The notes under the pieces are model-generated. The model was not told the origin of the DNA, searched no databases, and saw nothing but the letters and a program-made list of their open reading frames with translations. Shown piece by piece: positions 41,377-54,557 of a stretch of 64,000 nucleotides of DNA. Numbering within the stretch: position 1 is the stretch's first letter; the number at the start of each line of letters is the position of its first letter. Made by a program: the position numbers and the translations under genes. Origin of the DNA: Tropicimonas sp. IMCC6043 (GTDB lineage Bacteria > Pseudomonadota > Alphaproteobacteria > Rhodobacterales > Rhodobacteraceae); assembly GCF_004146235.1 (NCBI RefSeq), contig NZ_SELO01000001.1:1-64000 (forward strand), written 5' to 3'.

Positions 41377-44300
41377 ATGATCTCCAAGGTCTTCATCAGC
41401 CGTCCCAAGACGGCCATCGTCATCTCGACCGTGCTCACCATCATGGGGCTCATCGCCTATTCCGTGCTGCCGGTGGAGCAGTTCCCCAATATCACGCCGC
41501 CCGTGGTCAACGTCTCCGCGAGCTACACCGGTGCCAGCGCCGAGACGGTTGAAAACACAGTCGCGGCACCGATCGAGGCGCAGGTAAACGGCGTGGACGA
41601 CATGATCTACATGTCGTCGGACAGCTCGGCGACAGGGTCCTATTCGCTTTCCGTCACCTTCGATGTCGGCACCGATCCCGATATCGCTTCGGTCAACGTG
41701 CAGAACCGGGTCGCCCAGGCGACCGCGCAGCTTCCCACCGAGGTGACCTCGCGCGGCGTCGTGACCCAGAAATCCTCGACCAACATGCTGCTGGTGGCGA
41801 CGCTGGTCTCGCCCAACGGCACCTATGACGAGGTCTTCCTGTCCAACTATGCCTCGATCAACCTCAAGGATGCGCTGGCGCGGATTCAGGGGGTGGGCAA
41901 GGCCGAAGTGCTGACCAATTTCGCCTACGCGATGCGGATGTGGATGAATCCCGACCGGATGGCGAGCCTCGGCGTGACGCCGGGCGATTTGATCAACGCG
42001 ATCCGCGAGCAGAATATCGAGGTCTCGGCCGGCCAGATCGGGTCTCCGCCGGTGCCGGCCGGGCAGCAGTTCCAATACACGATCACCTCGAAGGGCCGCC
42101 TGACGACGGTCGAGGAGTTCGAGAACATCGTTGTCAGGACCGGCGAGTCCGGTGCCATCGTGCGCATCAAGGATATCGCCCGGGTCGAACTTGGGGCGAA
42201 TTACTACAACGCCTCCGGCCGGTTCAACGGCCGGCCGGCCACGGTCCTGGCGATCTATCAGGCCCCGGGAGAGAACGCGCTGGCCGTGTCGGAAAAGGTG
42301 CTGGCGGAACTCGACAGGCTCTCCCGCGTCTTTCCCGACGACGTGGAATACGAGGTTCCCTACAACTCGACCGATTTCGTCCAAGCCTCGCTCAAAGACG
42401 TGGTCTCGACGCTGATCCTCACCTTCATCCTGGTGATGTCGGTGGTCTTTGTCTTCCTCGGGTCCTGGCGGGCGACGATCATCCCGATGGTGGCGATCCC
42501 GGTCTCGCTGATCGGCACCTTCGCCTTCCTGCTGGCCTTCGGCATGTCGCTCAACACGGTCTCTCTCTTTGCCCTCGTGCTCGCCATCGGCATCGTCGTC
42601 GACGACGCGATCGTGGTTGTGGAGAATGTCGAGCGGCTGATCGCCGACGAGGGGCTCTCGGCGCGGGAGGCAACGGCGAAGGCGATGGAGCAGATCACCG
42701 GCCCGGTGATTGCCACCACGCTGGTGCTGCTTGCGGTCTTCGTGCCGGTCACCTTCATGCCCGGCATCACCGGCCGGCTCTATTCGCAATTCGCGATCAC
42801 CATCTCGACCGCCGTCGTGATCTCCTCGATCAATGCGCTGACCTTGTCGCCGGCGCTCTGTGCCATTGTGCTGAAACCGCGACAGGGCGAAGCGAAGGGT
42901 CTTCTCGCCGTGTTCGAGGGCGCGATCGGCGGTCTGCGAAACGGCTACACCTCGATCGTGAAGCGCTTCGTGCGCGTGTCGCTCCTGAGCCTCGTGGTGC
43001 TCGGCGTGATCGTCGCCGTGATGGGAACGATGTTCGTGGCCACGCCCAAGGGCTTCATCCCGCTCGAGGACAACGGTGCGCTCTTCGTCGACGTGCAGCT
43101 TCCCGATGCCGCCTCGCTGGAACGCACCGAGGAGGTGACCGACCGGATCAATGCACGCATCGAGGAGATCCCCGGCGTCCGCAGCACCATTCTGGTCAAC
43201 GGCTTCAGCATGCTCAACGGCTCGGGCTCGAACGGCGCGATGATCATCGTCAACCTCACCAACTGGGAGGAGCGGAAGACACCGGAGCTCTCGGCGGAGG
43301 GCATCCTGCGGCAGATCTATGGGATTGCGAACCGGGAGGTGGCAGCCAGCGTCATCGCCTTCAACCCGCCACCGATCTCGGGCCTCGGCCTCTCGGCGGG
43401 CGTGGAGATGAAAGTGCAGCAGACCGGTGGTGGCACGGCGCAGGACCTCGCCGCAGCGCTCGGCGGGATGGTCTATGCTGCCAACCAGAGCCCCGAACTG
43501 GCTCAGGCCTACACGACCTTCCGAGCCAACGTGCCCCAGGTCTTCGTCGATCTCGACCGCGAGAAGACCAAGTCGCTCAACGTCACTGTCTCCGAGGTGT
43601 TCCAGACGCTCCAGGCCTATCTCGGCTCCTACTATGTCAATGACTTCAACCTGTTCGGCCGTGTCTACCGGGTGATGATCCAGGCCGACGGCGACTATCG
43701 CCGGCAGGTGGAGGATATCGGCAAGCTCTATGTGCGGTCGGCGACGGGCGAGATGGTGCCGCTCGGCACGCTCATCAATGTCGAGAACGTCCTCGGGCCG
43801 GTGCTGCTCAACCGCTACAACATGTTCCGTTCGGCGACGGTCACGGCGGTGCCGGCGGAGGGGCTTTCGTCCGGGGACGCGATCCGGGTGATGGAGGAGG
43901 TGGCGGCGACCAGCCTGCCGCCGGGCTACGGCTACGAATGGACCGGCACGGCGCAGCAGCAGCTCTCCTCTTCCGGAATGGTGCAGTACATCCTGATCGC
44001 GGCGATACTCTTCGGCTACCTCTTCCTCGTTGCGCAATACGAGAGTTGGACCATGCCGGTGGCCATCCTGCTCTCGGTGACGGTGGCGCTCTTCGGTGCG
44101 GTGGCGGCGGTGGCGGTCACCGGGTCGGACATAAACCTCTATACCCAGATCGGGATGATCATGCTGATCGGGCTCGGGGCGAAGAACGCGATCCTGATCG
44201 TGGAATTCGCCATGGAGCGACGAGAGTCCGGTCTGAGCGTGCGAGAGGCGGCCTCCGAGGCGGCCTTCCAGCGCTTCCGCGCGGTGATGATGACGGCGCT

Positions 44301-44523
44301 TTCCTTCCTTCTCGGTGTGGTACCGCTGCTCGTCGCCTCCGGCGCCGGCGCGGCCAGCCAGAAGGCGATCGGCATCGCCGTCTTCGGCGGCATGCTTGCG
44401 GCGACGGTGATCGGGGTGATCCTCGTGCCGGTGCTCTACGTGGTGCTCCAGAACCTGCGCGAATGGGTAAAGGGGCTCTTTGGCGGCGGCAAGGGGCCGG
44501 AGGCGGCGACCGACGCGGAGTGA
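41377..44523 (+). CDS. RND efflux permease (HAE1/AcrB-like)
   Basis: 1048 residues with 12 membrane helices and two large periplasmic loops. Key blocks are NITPPVVNVSASYTGASAETVE, the TM4 proton-relay Asp pair in GIVVDDAIVVVENVER, PVTFMPGITGRLYSQFA, and GLGAKNAILIVEFA near the C-terminus. It exports drugs or other amphiphiles using the proton gradient. Substrate range cannot be read from sequence. It forms a two-gene operon with the adaptor. Confidence 0.96.
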   Translation: MISKVFISRPKTAIVISTVLTIMGLIAYSVLPVEQFPNITPPVVNVSASYTGASAETVENTVAAPIEAQVNGVDDMIYMSSDSSATGSYSLSVTFDVGTDPDIASVNVQNRVAQATAQLPTEVTSRGVVTQKSSTNMLLVATLVSPNGTYDEVFLSNYASINLKDALARIQGVGKAEVLTNFAYAMRMWMNPDRMASLGVTPGDLINAIREQNIEVSAGQIGSPPVPAGQQFQYTITSKGRLTTVEEFENIVVRTGESGAIVRIKDIARVELGANYYNASGRFNGRPATVLAIYQAPGENALAVSEKVLAELDRLSRVFPDDVEYEVPYNSTDFVQASLKDVVSTLILTFILVMSVVFVFLGSWRATIIPMVAIPVSLIGTFAFLLAFGMSLNTVSLFALVLAIGIVVDDAIVVVENVERLIADEGLSAREATAKAMEQITGPVIATTLVLLAVFVPVTFMPGITGRLYSQFAITISTAVVISSINALTLSPALCAIVLKPRQGEAKGLLAVFEGAIGGLRNGYTSIVKRFVRVSLLSLVVLGVIVAVMGTMFVATPKGFIPLEDNGALFVDVQLPDAASLERTEEVTDRINARIEEIPGVRSTILVNGFSMLNGSGSNGAMIIVNLTNWEERKTPELSAEGILRQIYGIANREVAASVIAFNPPPISGLGLSAGVEMKVQQTGGGTAQDLAAALGGMVYAANQSPELAQAYTTFRANVPQVFVDLDREKTKSLNVTVSEVFQTLQAYLGSYYVNDFNLFGRVYRVMIQADGDYRRQVEDIGKLYVRSATGEMVPLGTLINVENVLGPVLLNRYNMFRSATVTAVPAEGLSSGDAIRVMEEVAATSLPPGYGYEWTGTAQQQLSSSGMVQYILIAAILFGYLFLVAQYESWTMPVAILLSVTVALFGAVAAVAVTGSDINLYTQIGMIMLIGLGAKNAILIVEFAMERRESGLSVREAASEAAFQRFRAVMMTALSFLLGVVPLLVASGAGAASQKAIGIAVFGGMLAATVIGVILVPVLYVVLQNLREWVKGLFGGGKGPEAATDAE

Positions 44524-44525
44524 TC

Positions 44526-44541
44526 GATCTCCCGTGAGATC
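44526..44541 (+). terminator. Short hairpin after the RND permease
   Basis: GATCTC (44526-44531) pairs with GAGATC (44536-44541) across CCGT, three bases after the stop codon. No U-tract; weak candidate for the 3' end. Confidence 0.25.
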
Positions 44542-44637
44542 CGGTCAAGAGGGTCGGGCGGCGCTTGCCGGTGGCGCGGCGTCGCATCAGCTTCGGGCCA
44601 GGGCAGATCGAGCCGAGCTAATCGACCGGCGTCCGCC

Positions 44638-45291
44638 TCAGGCCCAGGTACCGACGTCCGCCGCGACCTCGTCGAGCAACTCCTCCGTCGTCACCTGCCG
44701 GCAATGGCCGCGGATCGCCTCGAGCGAATGCCGGTGGCGCGCCTCGCTGTAGGTAAGGCAGGCATCCGTCACCTGGGTCACCAGATAGCCGAGATCGGCG
44801 GCATCCCGGATCGCGCTCTCGACGCAATCGTCGGTCTCCATCCCGCAGATCACCAGCTGGCGGATGCCGAGATTGCGCAGAATGTAGTCGATATTGGTCG
44901 AGATGAAGACCGAGGAGGCTGATTTCGGCAGTACGATCTCGTCTTCCTCCGGCCTGAGCGCGTCGATCACCCTGCCGTCCCAGGAGCCCCTGGCGACATT
45001 GTAGCCGAGGGACTTGTAGTCGAGCCCGCGGTCGCGCCCGTCCTTCGTCAGGCTCTCGATCGTGGTGTAGAGGATCTCTATGCCGGCCTTGCGGAACGCG
45101 CTCTGGATCCGGCACATCTTCGGAAGCGCGGTGCGCTCCAGCCTGTCGAAGAAATAGCCGTTGGATGTTTCGAACGCGGCCGCATCCAGGCCGCGATAGG
45201 CGCCGCCTTGCCGGTTGGCCGTGTAATTCTGCATGTCGATGAAGAGCAGGGCGGTGTCCGGGATATGGAGCGAAAGGTCGCGGCCGTGCAT
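44638..45291 (-). CDS. Isochorismatase-family cysteine hydrolase
   Basis: 217 residues. The catalytic triad of the family is visible: Asp in LLFIDMQN (about residue 19), Lys in VLPKSASSVF and Cys in GMETDDCVESAIRDA. Family members hydrolyse amides or vinyl ethers (nicotinamide, N-carbamoyl compounds, isochorismate, biuret). The substrate is undefined here. The ATG at 45291 follows GGGAGGCAAG. It is on the same strand as purU but 107 bases downstream, with a small hairpin (45307-45325) in between. Confidence 0.9.
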   Translation of the reverse strand: MHGRDLSLHIPDTALLFIDMQNYTANRQGGAYRGLDAAAFETSNGYFFDRLERTALPKMCRIQSAFRKAGIEILYTTIESLTKDGRDRGLDYKSLGYNVARGSWDGRVIDALRPEEDEIVLPKSASSVFISTNIDYILRNLGIRQLVICGMETDDCVESAIRDAADLGYLVTQVTDACLTYSEARHRHSLEAIRGHCRQVTTEELLDEVAADVGTWA

Positions 45292-45398
45292 GTGTCTTGC
45301 CTCCCTAGTCGGGCGCGCCCCGACTCGGGGTGTCCCGAGGTCAATCTTAACGCTCCGGGGCGGTTTGCGACACAGGACGAATCAGCCCCGTCCGGCGG

Positions 45399-46283
45399 TC
45401 AGCCCATGCGCTCCGACTCGTACGCGCCGGGGCCGGCGGGGAACACCACCGTCTTGGTGCCGTTCAGGAAAACCCGGTGGTGGATATGGGCGTGGATCGC
45501 CCGCGCCAGCACGGCGCTCTCCACGTCGCGGCCAAGCGAAACATAGTCACCGGCCGATTGCGCGTGGGTCACGCGCACCGTGTCCTGCTCGATGATCGGC
45601 CCCTCGTCGAGATCGGCGGTCACGTAGTGCGAGGTCGCCCCGATCAGCTTCACGCCGCGCGCATAGGCCTGCTTGTAGGGGTTGGCCCCCTTGAAGCTCG
45701 GCAGGAAGGAGTGGTGGATGTTGATGATCCGGCCGGACATCTTCTGACACATCTGGTCCGACAGAACCTGCATGTAGCGCGCCAGCACGATCAATTCGGC
45801 GCCGGTTTCCTCGACGATCGCCATCTGCTGCGCCTCGGCCTGCGGCTTGGTCTCCTTCGTCACCTTGATGTAGTGGAAGGGAATGTCGTGGTTCACCACC
45901 AGCTTCTGGTAGTCGAGATGGTTCGAGATCACGCCTAGGATGTCGATGGGCAGCGCGCCGATCCGCCAGCGATAGAGCAGGTCGTTCAGGCAGTGGCCGA
46001 AGCGGGAGACCATAATGACCACCTTCATCTTGGCTTGCGCGTCGAGAAAGGCGTGCTCCATCTTGAAGCGCTCGGCGATCGGCGCGAAATCGCGGACAAG
46101 GTCGTCGATACCTGCGCCTTTCTCGCTCTCGACGGAGAGGCGCATGAAGAAGTTCCCGGTCTCCATGTCGTCGAACTGCTGCGAATCGAGGATGTTGCAG
46201 CCCGTCTCGGCAAGAAAACTCGAAACCGCGGCGACGATGCCGCGGCGGGAGGGGCATTTCACGGTGAGGGCGAAACGGGACAT
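45399..46283 (-). CDS. purU: Formyltetrahydrofolate deformylase
   Basis: 294 residues. An N-terminal ACT domain (about 1-80, RFALTVKCPSRRGIVAAVSSFL) precedes a formyltransferase-like hydrolase domain with the N-H-D set (NIHHSFLPSFKGANPY and TADLDEGPII). It releases formate and THF from 10-formyl-THF, balancing one-carbon units. In Rhodobacterales it often supports demethylation or C1 oxidation pathways. The start at 46283 (MSRFALTVK) fits the family. Confidence 0.95.
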   Translation of the reverse strand: MSRFALTVKCPSRRGIVAAVSSFLAETGCNILDSQQFDDMETGNFFMRLSVESEKGAGIDDLVRDFAPIAERFKMEHAFLDAQAKMKVVIMVSRFGHCLNDLLYRWRIGALPIDILGVISNHLDYQKLVVNHDIPFHYIKVTKETKPQAEAQQMAIVEETGAELIVLARYMQVLSDQMCQKMSGRIINIHHSFLPSFKGANPYKQAYARGVKLIGATSHYVTADLDEGPIIEQDTVRVTHAQSAGDYVSLGRDVESAVLARAIHAHIHHRVFLNGTKTVVFPAGPGAYESERMG

Positions 46284-46489
46284 AGGGGATAGCTCCGGGA
46301 GGTGGTGTCTTTCCCGCATCAATGCCGCGCTGCGGCAGCGGTCGAAAGCGCAAAAGCGCGCACTTTCCGGCGAAAAGCGGCATCGGCGGAGCGCGTGGGT
46401 TTCCGATCCGCGTCATGGCGCCGGGGTCCGGCGTCGCTTCGCGGCAATCGCTTGCATCAGACGCCATAGACGACAATAGAATAGCCGCT

Positions 46490-46507
46490 CGGGGCATTTG
46501 CGCCCCG
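46490..46507. other. Hairpin in the purU / RsmB-like divergent gap
   Basis: CGGGGC (46490-46495) pairs with GCCCCG (46502-46507) 48 bases before the RsmB-like start, with an A/T-rich promoter-like stretch just left of it (46466-46486). The 272-base gap holds no other feature that could be supported. Confidence 0.4.
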
Positions 46508-46555
46508 TGAACGCGGAGACCTCGGAAACCGTTCGGGCCCCGCGAGGAGAATGCC

Positions 46556-47722
46556 ATGACACCTGAGGCCCGTCTTGCCGCGGCCGCGGAGATCCTCGAC
46601 CACTGGCTCGCCGGAGAGCCGGCCGAGAAACTGCTCACCGGCTGGGCCCGGCGAAGCCGTTTCGCGGGCTCGGGGGACCGCGCCGCCGTGCGGGACCACG
46701 TGTTCGACGCGATCCGCCGTCGCCGTTCGGCCGCCTGGCTTGGCGGGGCGGAGACGGGCCGTGGGCTGGTGATCGGAATGTTGCGCGCGAATGGCCTGGA
46801 CCCGGCCGCGTTCCTCACCGGCGCGGGCCATGCGCTGGCGCCGCTGACCGCCGAGGAGGCGGTGGAGCCCGCCGCGCCCTCCGGCAATGTCGCGCTCGAC
46901 TGCCCGGACTGGCTCGAGCCGGAGTTGCGTGCGAGCCTGGGCAGTGATTTCGCCGCCGTGATGGAACTGCTGCAGCAGCGCGCCGGTCTGTTTCTGCGCG
47001 TGAACCTTGCCAAGGGCGACCGGCCCCACGCCATCGCCCGGCTTGCCGAGGAGGGAGTACTCTGCCGGCCCCATGCGCTCTGCGAGACCGCGATCCTGGT
47101 GCAGGAGGGAGAACGGAAGGTTAGGAATACAGAGGCTTACGCGACGGGGCTCATCGAGATTCAGGACGCCGCCTCGCAGGCCGTGGCCGCGGCTGTGCCG
47201 TTGCCGGAGGGCGGGCGGGTGCTCGACTACTGCGCCGGCGGCGGCGGCAAGGCGCTGGCCCTGGCGGCCCGCAGTGGGCGCGAGATCCTAGTGCATGACG
47301 GCAAGCCGGAGCGGATGTCCGACCTCGCTGCTCGCGCCACCCGTGCCGGCGCGCGGCTCCGGCCGGTCGATGCCGCCGGTGTCGCCGCGCTGGCGCCGTT
47401 CGACCTCGTGCTGGCGGACGTGCCATGTTCCGGCAGCGGCGCCTGGCGCCGGCAGCCCGAGGCAAAATGGCGCCTGACCGAAGCGCGCCTGGCCGAGATC
47501 CGCGCCCTGCAACGCGAGATCCTTGCCGAGCTGGCGCCGCGCGTCGCGCCGGGTGGCGTGATCGCCTACATGACCTGCTCGCTCCTGGAGAGCGAGAACG
47601 GCGCTCAGGTCGGCTGGTTCCATTCGGAGTTCGACGGCTGGCAGACCGTCCGGGAGCAGCGCCTTTCACCGCTGGCCGGCGGTGACGGCTTTTTCATCGC
47701 CATTCTGCGCCGCAGCGCGTGA
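46556..47722 (+). CDS. RsmB/NOP2-family RNA cytosine-C5 methyltransferase
   Basis: 388 residues. SAM-binding motif I is VLDYCAGGGGKALALA, the motif IV catalytic region is LADVPCSGSGAWRR, and motif VI is MTCSLLESEN; both Cys of the two-cysteine mechanism are present. The N-terminal about 100 residues are helical but poorly resemble the NusB-like domain of RsmB. It likely methylates 16S rRNA C967 or another rRNA or tRNA cytosine. Confidence 0.88.
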   Translation: MTPEARLAAAAEILDHWLAGEPAEKLLTGWARRSRFAGSGDRAAVRDHVFDAIRRRRSAAWLGGAETGRGLVIGMLRANGLDPAAFLTGAGHALAPLTAEEAVEPAAPSGNVALDCPDWLEPELRASLGSDFAAVMELLQQRAGLFLRVNLAKGDRPHAIARLAEEGVLCRPHALCETAILVQEGERKVRNTEAYATGLIEIQDAASQAVAAAVPLPEGGRVLDYCAGGGGKALALAARSGREILVHDGKPERMSDLAARATRAGARLRPVDAAGVAALAPFDLVLADVPCSGSGAWRRQPEAKWRLTEARLAEIRALQREILAELAPRVAPGGVIAYMTCSLLESENGAQVGWFHSEFDGWQTVREQRLSPLAGGDGFFIAILRRSA

Positions 47723-47767
47723 CCCTGCGACAGCGTGGGCCGGTTCCGAATGGCGGACCGGTCTGGC

Positions 47768-47782
47768 TTAATCGTGGATTAA
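47768..47782 (+). promoter_or_regulatory. CtrA box upstream of cckA
   Basis: TTAA (47768-47771), seven bases, then TTAA (47779-47782) followed by C: the full TTAA-N7-TTAAC CtrA consensus, 50 bases before the cckA start. This suggests CtrA feedback on its own kinase gene. Confidence 0.75.
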
Positions 47783-47831
47783 CGTATTGCGTCGGAAATA
47801 CGAGGGAGACGAATCGTAGAGGAGAGGATTC

Positions 47832-50168
47832 TTGTCGCATTCCGCGCTCACCCAATCCCCGTTGACCAGAACGGCGGCGAGTTACTCGGGGCGGGTGCTT
47901 CATCTCGGATTTGTTGCCGTTGTCCTCTTCGGCGTCGTGTTCTTCGTGTCCGATCCGACGCTGGCGCTGGTTCTTCTCGGCGTCGCCGGTTGCCTTCTGG
48001 CGCTGTCACTTCTGATCCGCCTCTTTGCCGCGCGCGACGCGGCAGAGAAGGAGCGGATCGCCGAGGCGGTGGCGGGATTCATCGAGAACGATTGCGCGCC
48101 GAGCTTCACAACGGATGCCGATGGCTTCGTCGAGCATCTCAACAGGGCAGCGCGGAACCGCTTCGGCTCTCCCGACACGCCTCGGACAACGCTGGTGCGG
48201 TCCCTGCGCGACCTCATTGCCAATCCGGCCGCAGTGGTGATGCGGCTCCAGAACCGCGCCGAAGCGCGCGGGTCTGCCTGCGAAGACATGGTGACCCGGC
48301 GCGGACATATGCGGCTCTCGGTGCACCAGGTCGAGGGCACGCGTTTCCTCTGGCGTCTGGAGGATATAGCGGATCGCGGTCAGGCAGGCCGCGGCGTGGA
48401 CAGCCTCAGCCTGCCGATGATGACGGTGAGCCGCTCCGGCACGATCCTCTTCATGAACGACGCCTTGCGCCGGATCCTTGGCGGACGGGTCAAGACGCTT
48501 TCCGCCGTCTTTGACGACCTGCCCCTGACGCCCAACGGCGTGCATCGGGTGCAGGGCGCGGAGGGCGTGGTGACTGTGCGCGTGGTCGAGATCGAGGGCG
48601 CCGGTGGGCGGCAGGAAATCTTCCTGGTTCCGATCGGCAGCGAGGAGATCCCGGCCCGCGCGACGACCTCGACCGGACCCGCCGATACGTCCGCATTGGA
48701 CATGCTGCCTGTTGCCCTTCTGAAGCTCGACCGGCGTGGCCGGATCCTCTCCTCCAACGTGGCGGCGCGGGAGCTTCTCGGCGCGGCGGCCGAGGCCGGG
48801 CAGCAGTTTCACTCCCTGGTCGAAGGACTCGGGCGGTCGGTCAAGGACTGGCTTTCGGATGCCGCCGACGGTCGCGGCCTCGGCCGGCCGGAATTCGTGC
48901 GCGCGAGCGTTCCGGACAGGGAGCTTTACCTTCAGGTCACGCTCGGTCGCCTGATCGAGGACGGCGAGACGGTCCTGAGCGTCGTCGCCAACGACGCAAC
49001 GGAACTCAAGACGCTCGAGGCGCAGTTCGTGCAGAGCCAGAAGATGCAGGCGATCGGTCAACTCGCCGGAGGTGTGGCTCATGACTTCAACAACCTGCTG
49101 ACGGCGATCTCCGGCCATTGCGACCTGCTTCTGTTGCGCCACGATCAGGGCGACCAGGACTACGCCGATCTGGTGCAGATCAACCAGAACGCCAATCGTG
49201 CCGCGAGCCTTGTCGGCCAGTTGCTGGCCTTCTCGCGCAAGCAGAACCTGCAACCCGAGATACTCGACCTGCGCGACACGCTCTCGGACCTTACCCACCT
49301 TCTCAACCGCCTGGTTGGCGAGAAGGTCTCGCTTTCGCTCTCGCATGATCCGGGATTGCGACCGATTCGGGCCGACAAGCGGCAGCTTGAGCAAGTCCTG
49401 ATGAACCTCGTCGTGAATGCGCGGGACGCCATGCCCGAGGGCGGCGAGATCCGGATATCCACCGAGAGCAGGCGGATCACCGCGCCGCTCGAGCGCGACC
49501 GCGCCACGGTCGCGCCGGGGGATTACGTGGTCGTCAAGGTCGAAGACGACGGCGCCGGCATTCCCGCCGACAAGCTCACCAAGATCTTCGAGCCGTTCTT
49601 CACGACCAAGCGCACCGGTGAGGGCACCGGCCTTGGCCTGTCGACCGCCTATGGAATCGTCAAGCAGACCGGTGGATACATCTTCGCCGATTCCGTTGTT
49701 GGCGAGGGAACAATCTTTTACCTGTATTTTCCAGCCCATGACCGACCGGTCGAGCAACCGGACAGGCGCCGCGAGAGGAACCGGGAAGCCAGCCTCCAGC
49801 AGGCCAAGGGGGTTGTCCTGCTGGTGGAGGACGAGGCGCCGGTCCGGGCCTTTGCCTCGCGCGCTTTGCGGATGCGCGGCTACACCGTGATCGAGGCGGA
49901 GAACGCGGAGGAAGCGCTCGCGACGCTCGAGGATCCCTCGCTTCATGTCGATGTCTTCGTCACCGACGTCGTCATGCCGGGGATGGACGGCCCCTCCTGG
50001 GTCCGCATCGCGCTGAAGCAGCGTCCGGACGTGCGGGTCGTCTTCGTCTCCGGCTATGCCGAGGAGAGCTTCTCCGACGACCAGGCCGGCATCGCCAACT
50101 CCATCTTCCTGCCAAAGCCCTTCTCGTTGAACGAGCTGACGGCGACCGTCCGGGACCAGATGCCATGA
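47832..50168 (+). CDS. cckA: Hybrid histidine kinase CckA
   Basis: 778 residues from TTG 47832 (AGGAGAGG upstream). Two membrane helices (about 22-39 and 43-63), PAS-like regions (about 85-390), DHp with H417 in GGVAHDFNNLLTAISGH, HATPase (NLVVNARDAMPEGG and DDGAGIP), and a C-terminal receiver (about 660-775) with D712 in VTDVVMPG. The VAHDFNNLL box and layout identify CckA, the top kinase/phosphatase of the CckA-ChpT-CtrA relay. In Rhodobacterales this relay controls motility, gene transfer agents and division rather than essential cell cycle. ChpT and CtrA are not in the window. Confidence 0.93.
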   Translation: MSHSALTQSPLTRTAASYSGRVLHLGFVAVVLFGVVFFVSDPTLALVLLGVAGCLLALSLLIRLFAARDAAEKERIAEAVAGFIENDCAPSFTTDADGFVEHLNRAARNRFGSPDTPRTTLVRSLRDLIANPAAVVMRLQNRAEARGSACEDMVTRRGHMRLSVHQVEGTRFLWRLEDIADRGQAGRGVDSLSLPMMTVSRSGTILFMNDALRRILGGRVKTLSAVFDDLPLTPNGVHRVQGAEGVVTVRVVEIEGAGGRQEIFLVPIGSEEIPARATTSTGPADTSALDMLPVALLKLDRRGRILSSNVAARELLGAAAEAGQQFHSLVEGLGRSVKDWLSDAADGRGLGRPEFVRASVPDRELYLQVTLGRLIEDGETVLSVVANDATELKTLEAQFVQSQKMQAIGQLAGGVAHDFNNLLTAISGHCDLLLLRHDQGDQDYADLVQINQNANRAASLVGQLLAFSRKQNLQPEILDLRDTLSDLTHLLNRLVGEKVSLSLSHDPGLRPIRADKRQLEQVLMNLVVNARDAMPEGGEIRISTESRRITAPLERDRATVAPGDYVVVKVEDDGAGIPADKLTKIFEPFFTTKRTGEGTGLGLSTAYGIVKQTGGYIFADSVVGEGTIFYLYFPAHDRPVEQPDRRRERNREASLQQAKGVVLLVEDEAPVRAFASRALRMRGYTVIEAENAEEALATLEDPSLHVDVFVTDVVMPGMDGPSWVRIALKQRPDVRVVFVSGYAEESFSDDQAGIANSIFLPKPFSLNELTATVRDQMP

Positions 50169-50321
50169 CCCAGTCACCCCGCGCGCGAACCAGACCGCGG
50201 CACCAGATGGTTCATATACCGGCGCGGCGAAATCGCGGAGGGCATCTCGTCTCCTCGATCCCGCGCGGGCCCGCCTCGGCATTCCCGGATCGCCACACCC
50301 AGACGTGGGGCACGGAAGGTC

Positions 50322-50350
50322 TTGAAACCGTCCCGTTTCGCCGTCATAAC
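50322..50350 (+). promoter_or_regulatory. recA promoter
   Basis: TTGAAA (50322-50327), a 17-base spacer and CATAAC (50345-50350). The expected start site falls within the SOS box just downstream. Confidence 0.6.
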
Positions 50351-50352
50351 GG

Positions 50353-50367
50353 GAACAAGAGGTGAAC
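50353..50367 (+). promoter_or_regulatory. LexA (SOS) box of recA
   Basis: GAAC-N7-GAAC, the complement of the alphaproteobacterial GTTC-N7-GTTC LexA site. It begins three bases after the -10 element and so would block initiation when LexA is bound. Confidence 0.85.
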
Positions 50368-50416
50368 AAAGCAGTCATTGCCGGCAAAGCCGGCCTATGG
50401 AATAAGGACCGAAACA

Positions 50417-51481
<1,065 letters not shown>

Positions 51482-51494
51482 CGCCGGGCTGGCG

Positions 51495-51515
51495 GCGGGC
51501 GCCGGGTGCGCCCGC
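51495..51515 (+). terminator. Hairpin downstream of recA
   Basis: GCGGGCGC (51495-51502) and GCGCCCGC (51508-51515) form an eight-base-pair stem 13 bases after the recA stop codon. There is no U-tract. It may separate recA from alaS. Confidence 0.45.
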
Positions 51516-51583
51516 AATCGCATGCTGTGGACACCTCCGGCGCGGGCCGCTACATCTGCGCCGATGATCCGCCGGAGACCCAG

Positions 51584-54244
<2,661 letters not shown>

Positions 54245-54247
54245 GAA

Positions 54248-54535
54248 ATGCCGGCACTCTGGATTGCGCATGTGACCGTCACCGACGAGGCGGCCTACAA
54301 GAAATACGCGGCCATCGCCACCGAGGCGATCGCCGAGCACGGCGGCACCTTCATCGCCCGGGGCGGGCGCTACGTGCAGCTCGAGGGCAAGGAACGGCCG
54401 CGCAACGTGGTGGCCCGGTTTCCGAGCGTTGAGGCCGCGGAAAACTGTTACTGGTCAGAGCGTTACCAGGCCGCGCTGGACTTTGCCCGCGGCGCATCGG
54501 AGCGCGAGCTGCTGATCGTCGAGACGGTGGAATAG
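54248..54535 (+). CDS. DUF1330 family protein
   Basis: 95 residues of the ferredoxin-like dimeric alpha/beta barrel class. DUF1330 traits are VTVTDEAAYKKYAAIATEAI, GGTFIARGGRYVQLEG, and CYWSERYQAALDFARGASER. Its function is unknown in general. It begins three bases after the alaS stop codon and is probably co-transcribed with it. Confidence 0.92.
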   Translation: MPALWIAHVTVTDEAAYKKYAAIATEAIAEHGGTFIARGGRYVQLEGKERPRNVVARFPSVEAAENCYWSERYQAALDFARGASERELLIVETVE

Positions 54536-54537
54536 GC

Positions 54538-54557
54538 GCCGGGGCTCAGGCCCCGGC
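54538..54557. terminator. Shared hairpin between the DUF1330 gene and typA
   Basis: GCCGGGGC (54538-54545) and GCCCCGGC (54550-54557) with a TCAG loop. It overlaps the typA stop codon and sits between convergent genes, so it may serve as a terminator for both. Confidence 0.55.

Noticed and set aside
41251-44037. A 928-residue minus-strand frame opposite the RND permease
   Set aside because: Antisense shadow with biased composition; the RND permease is unambiguous.
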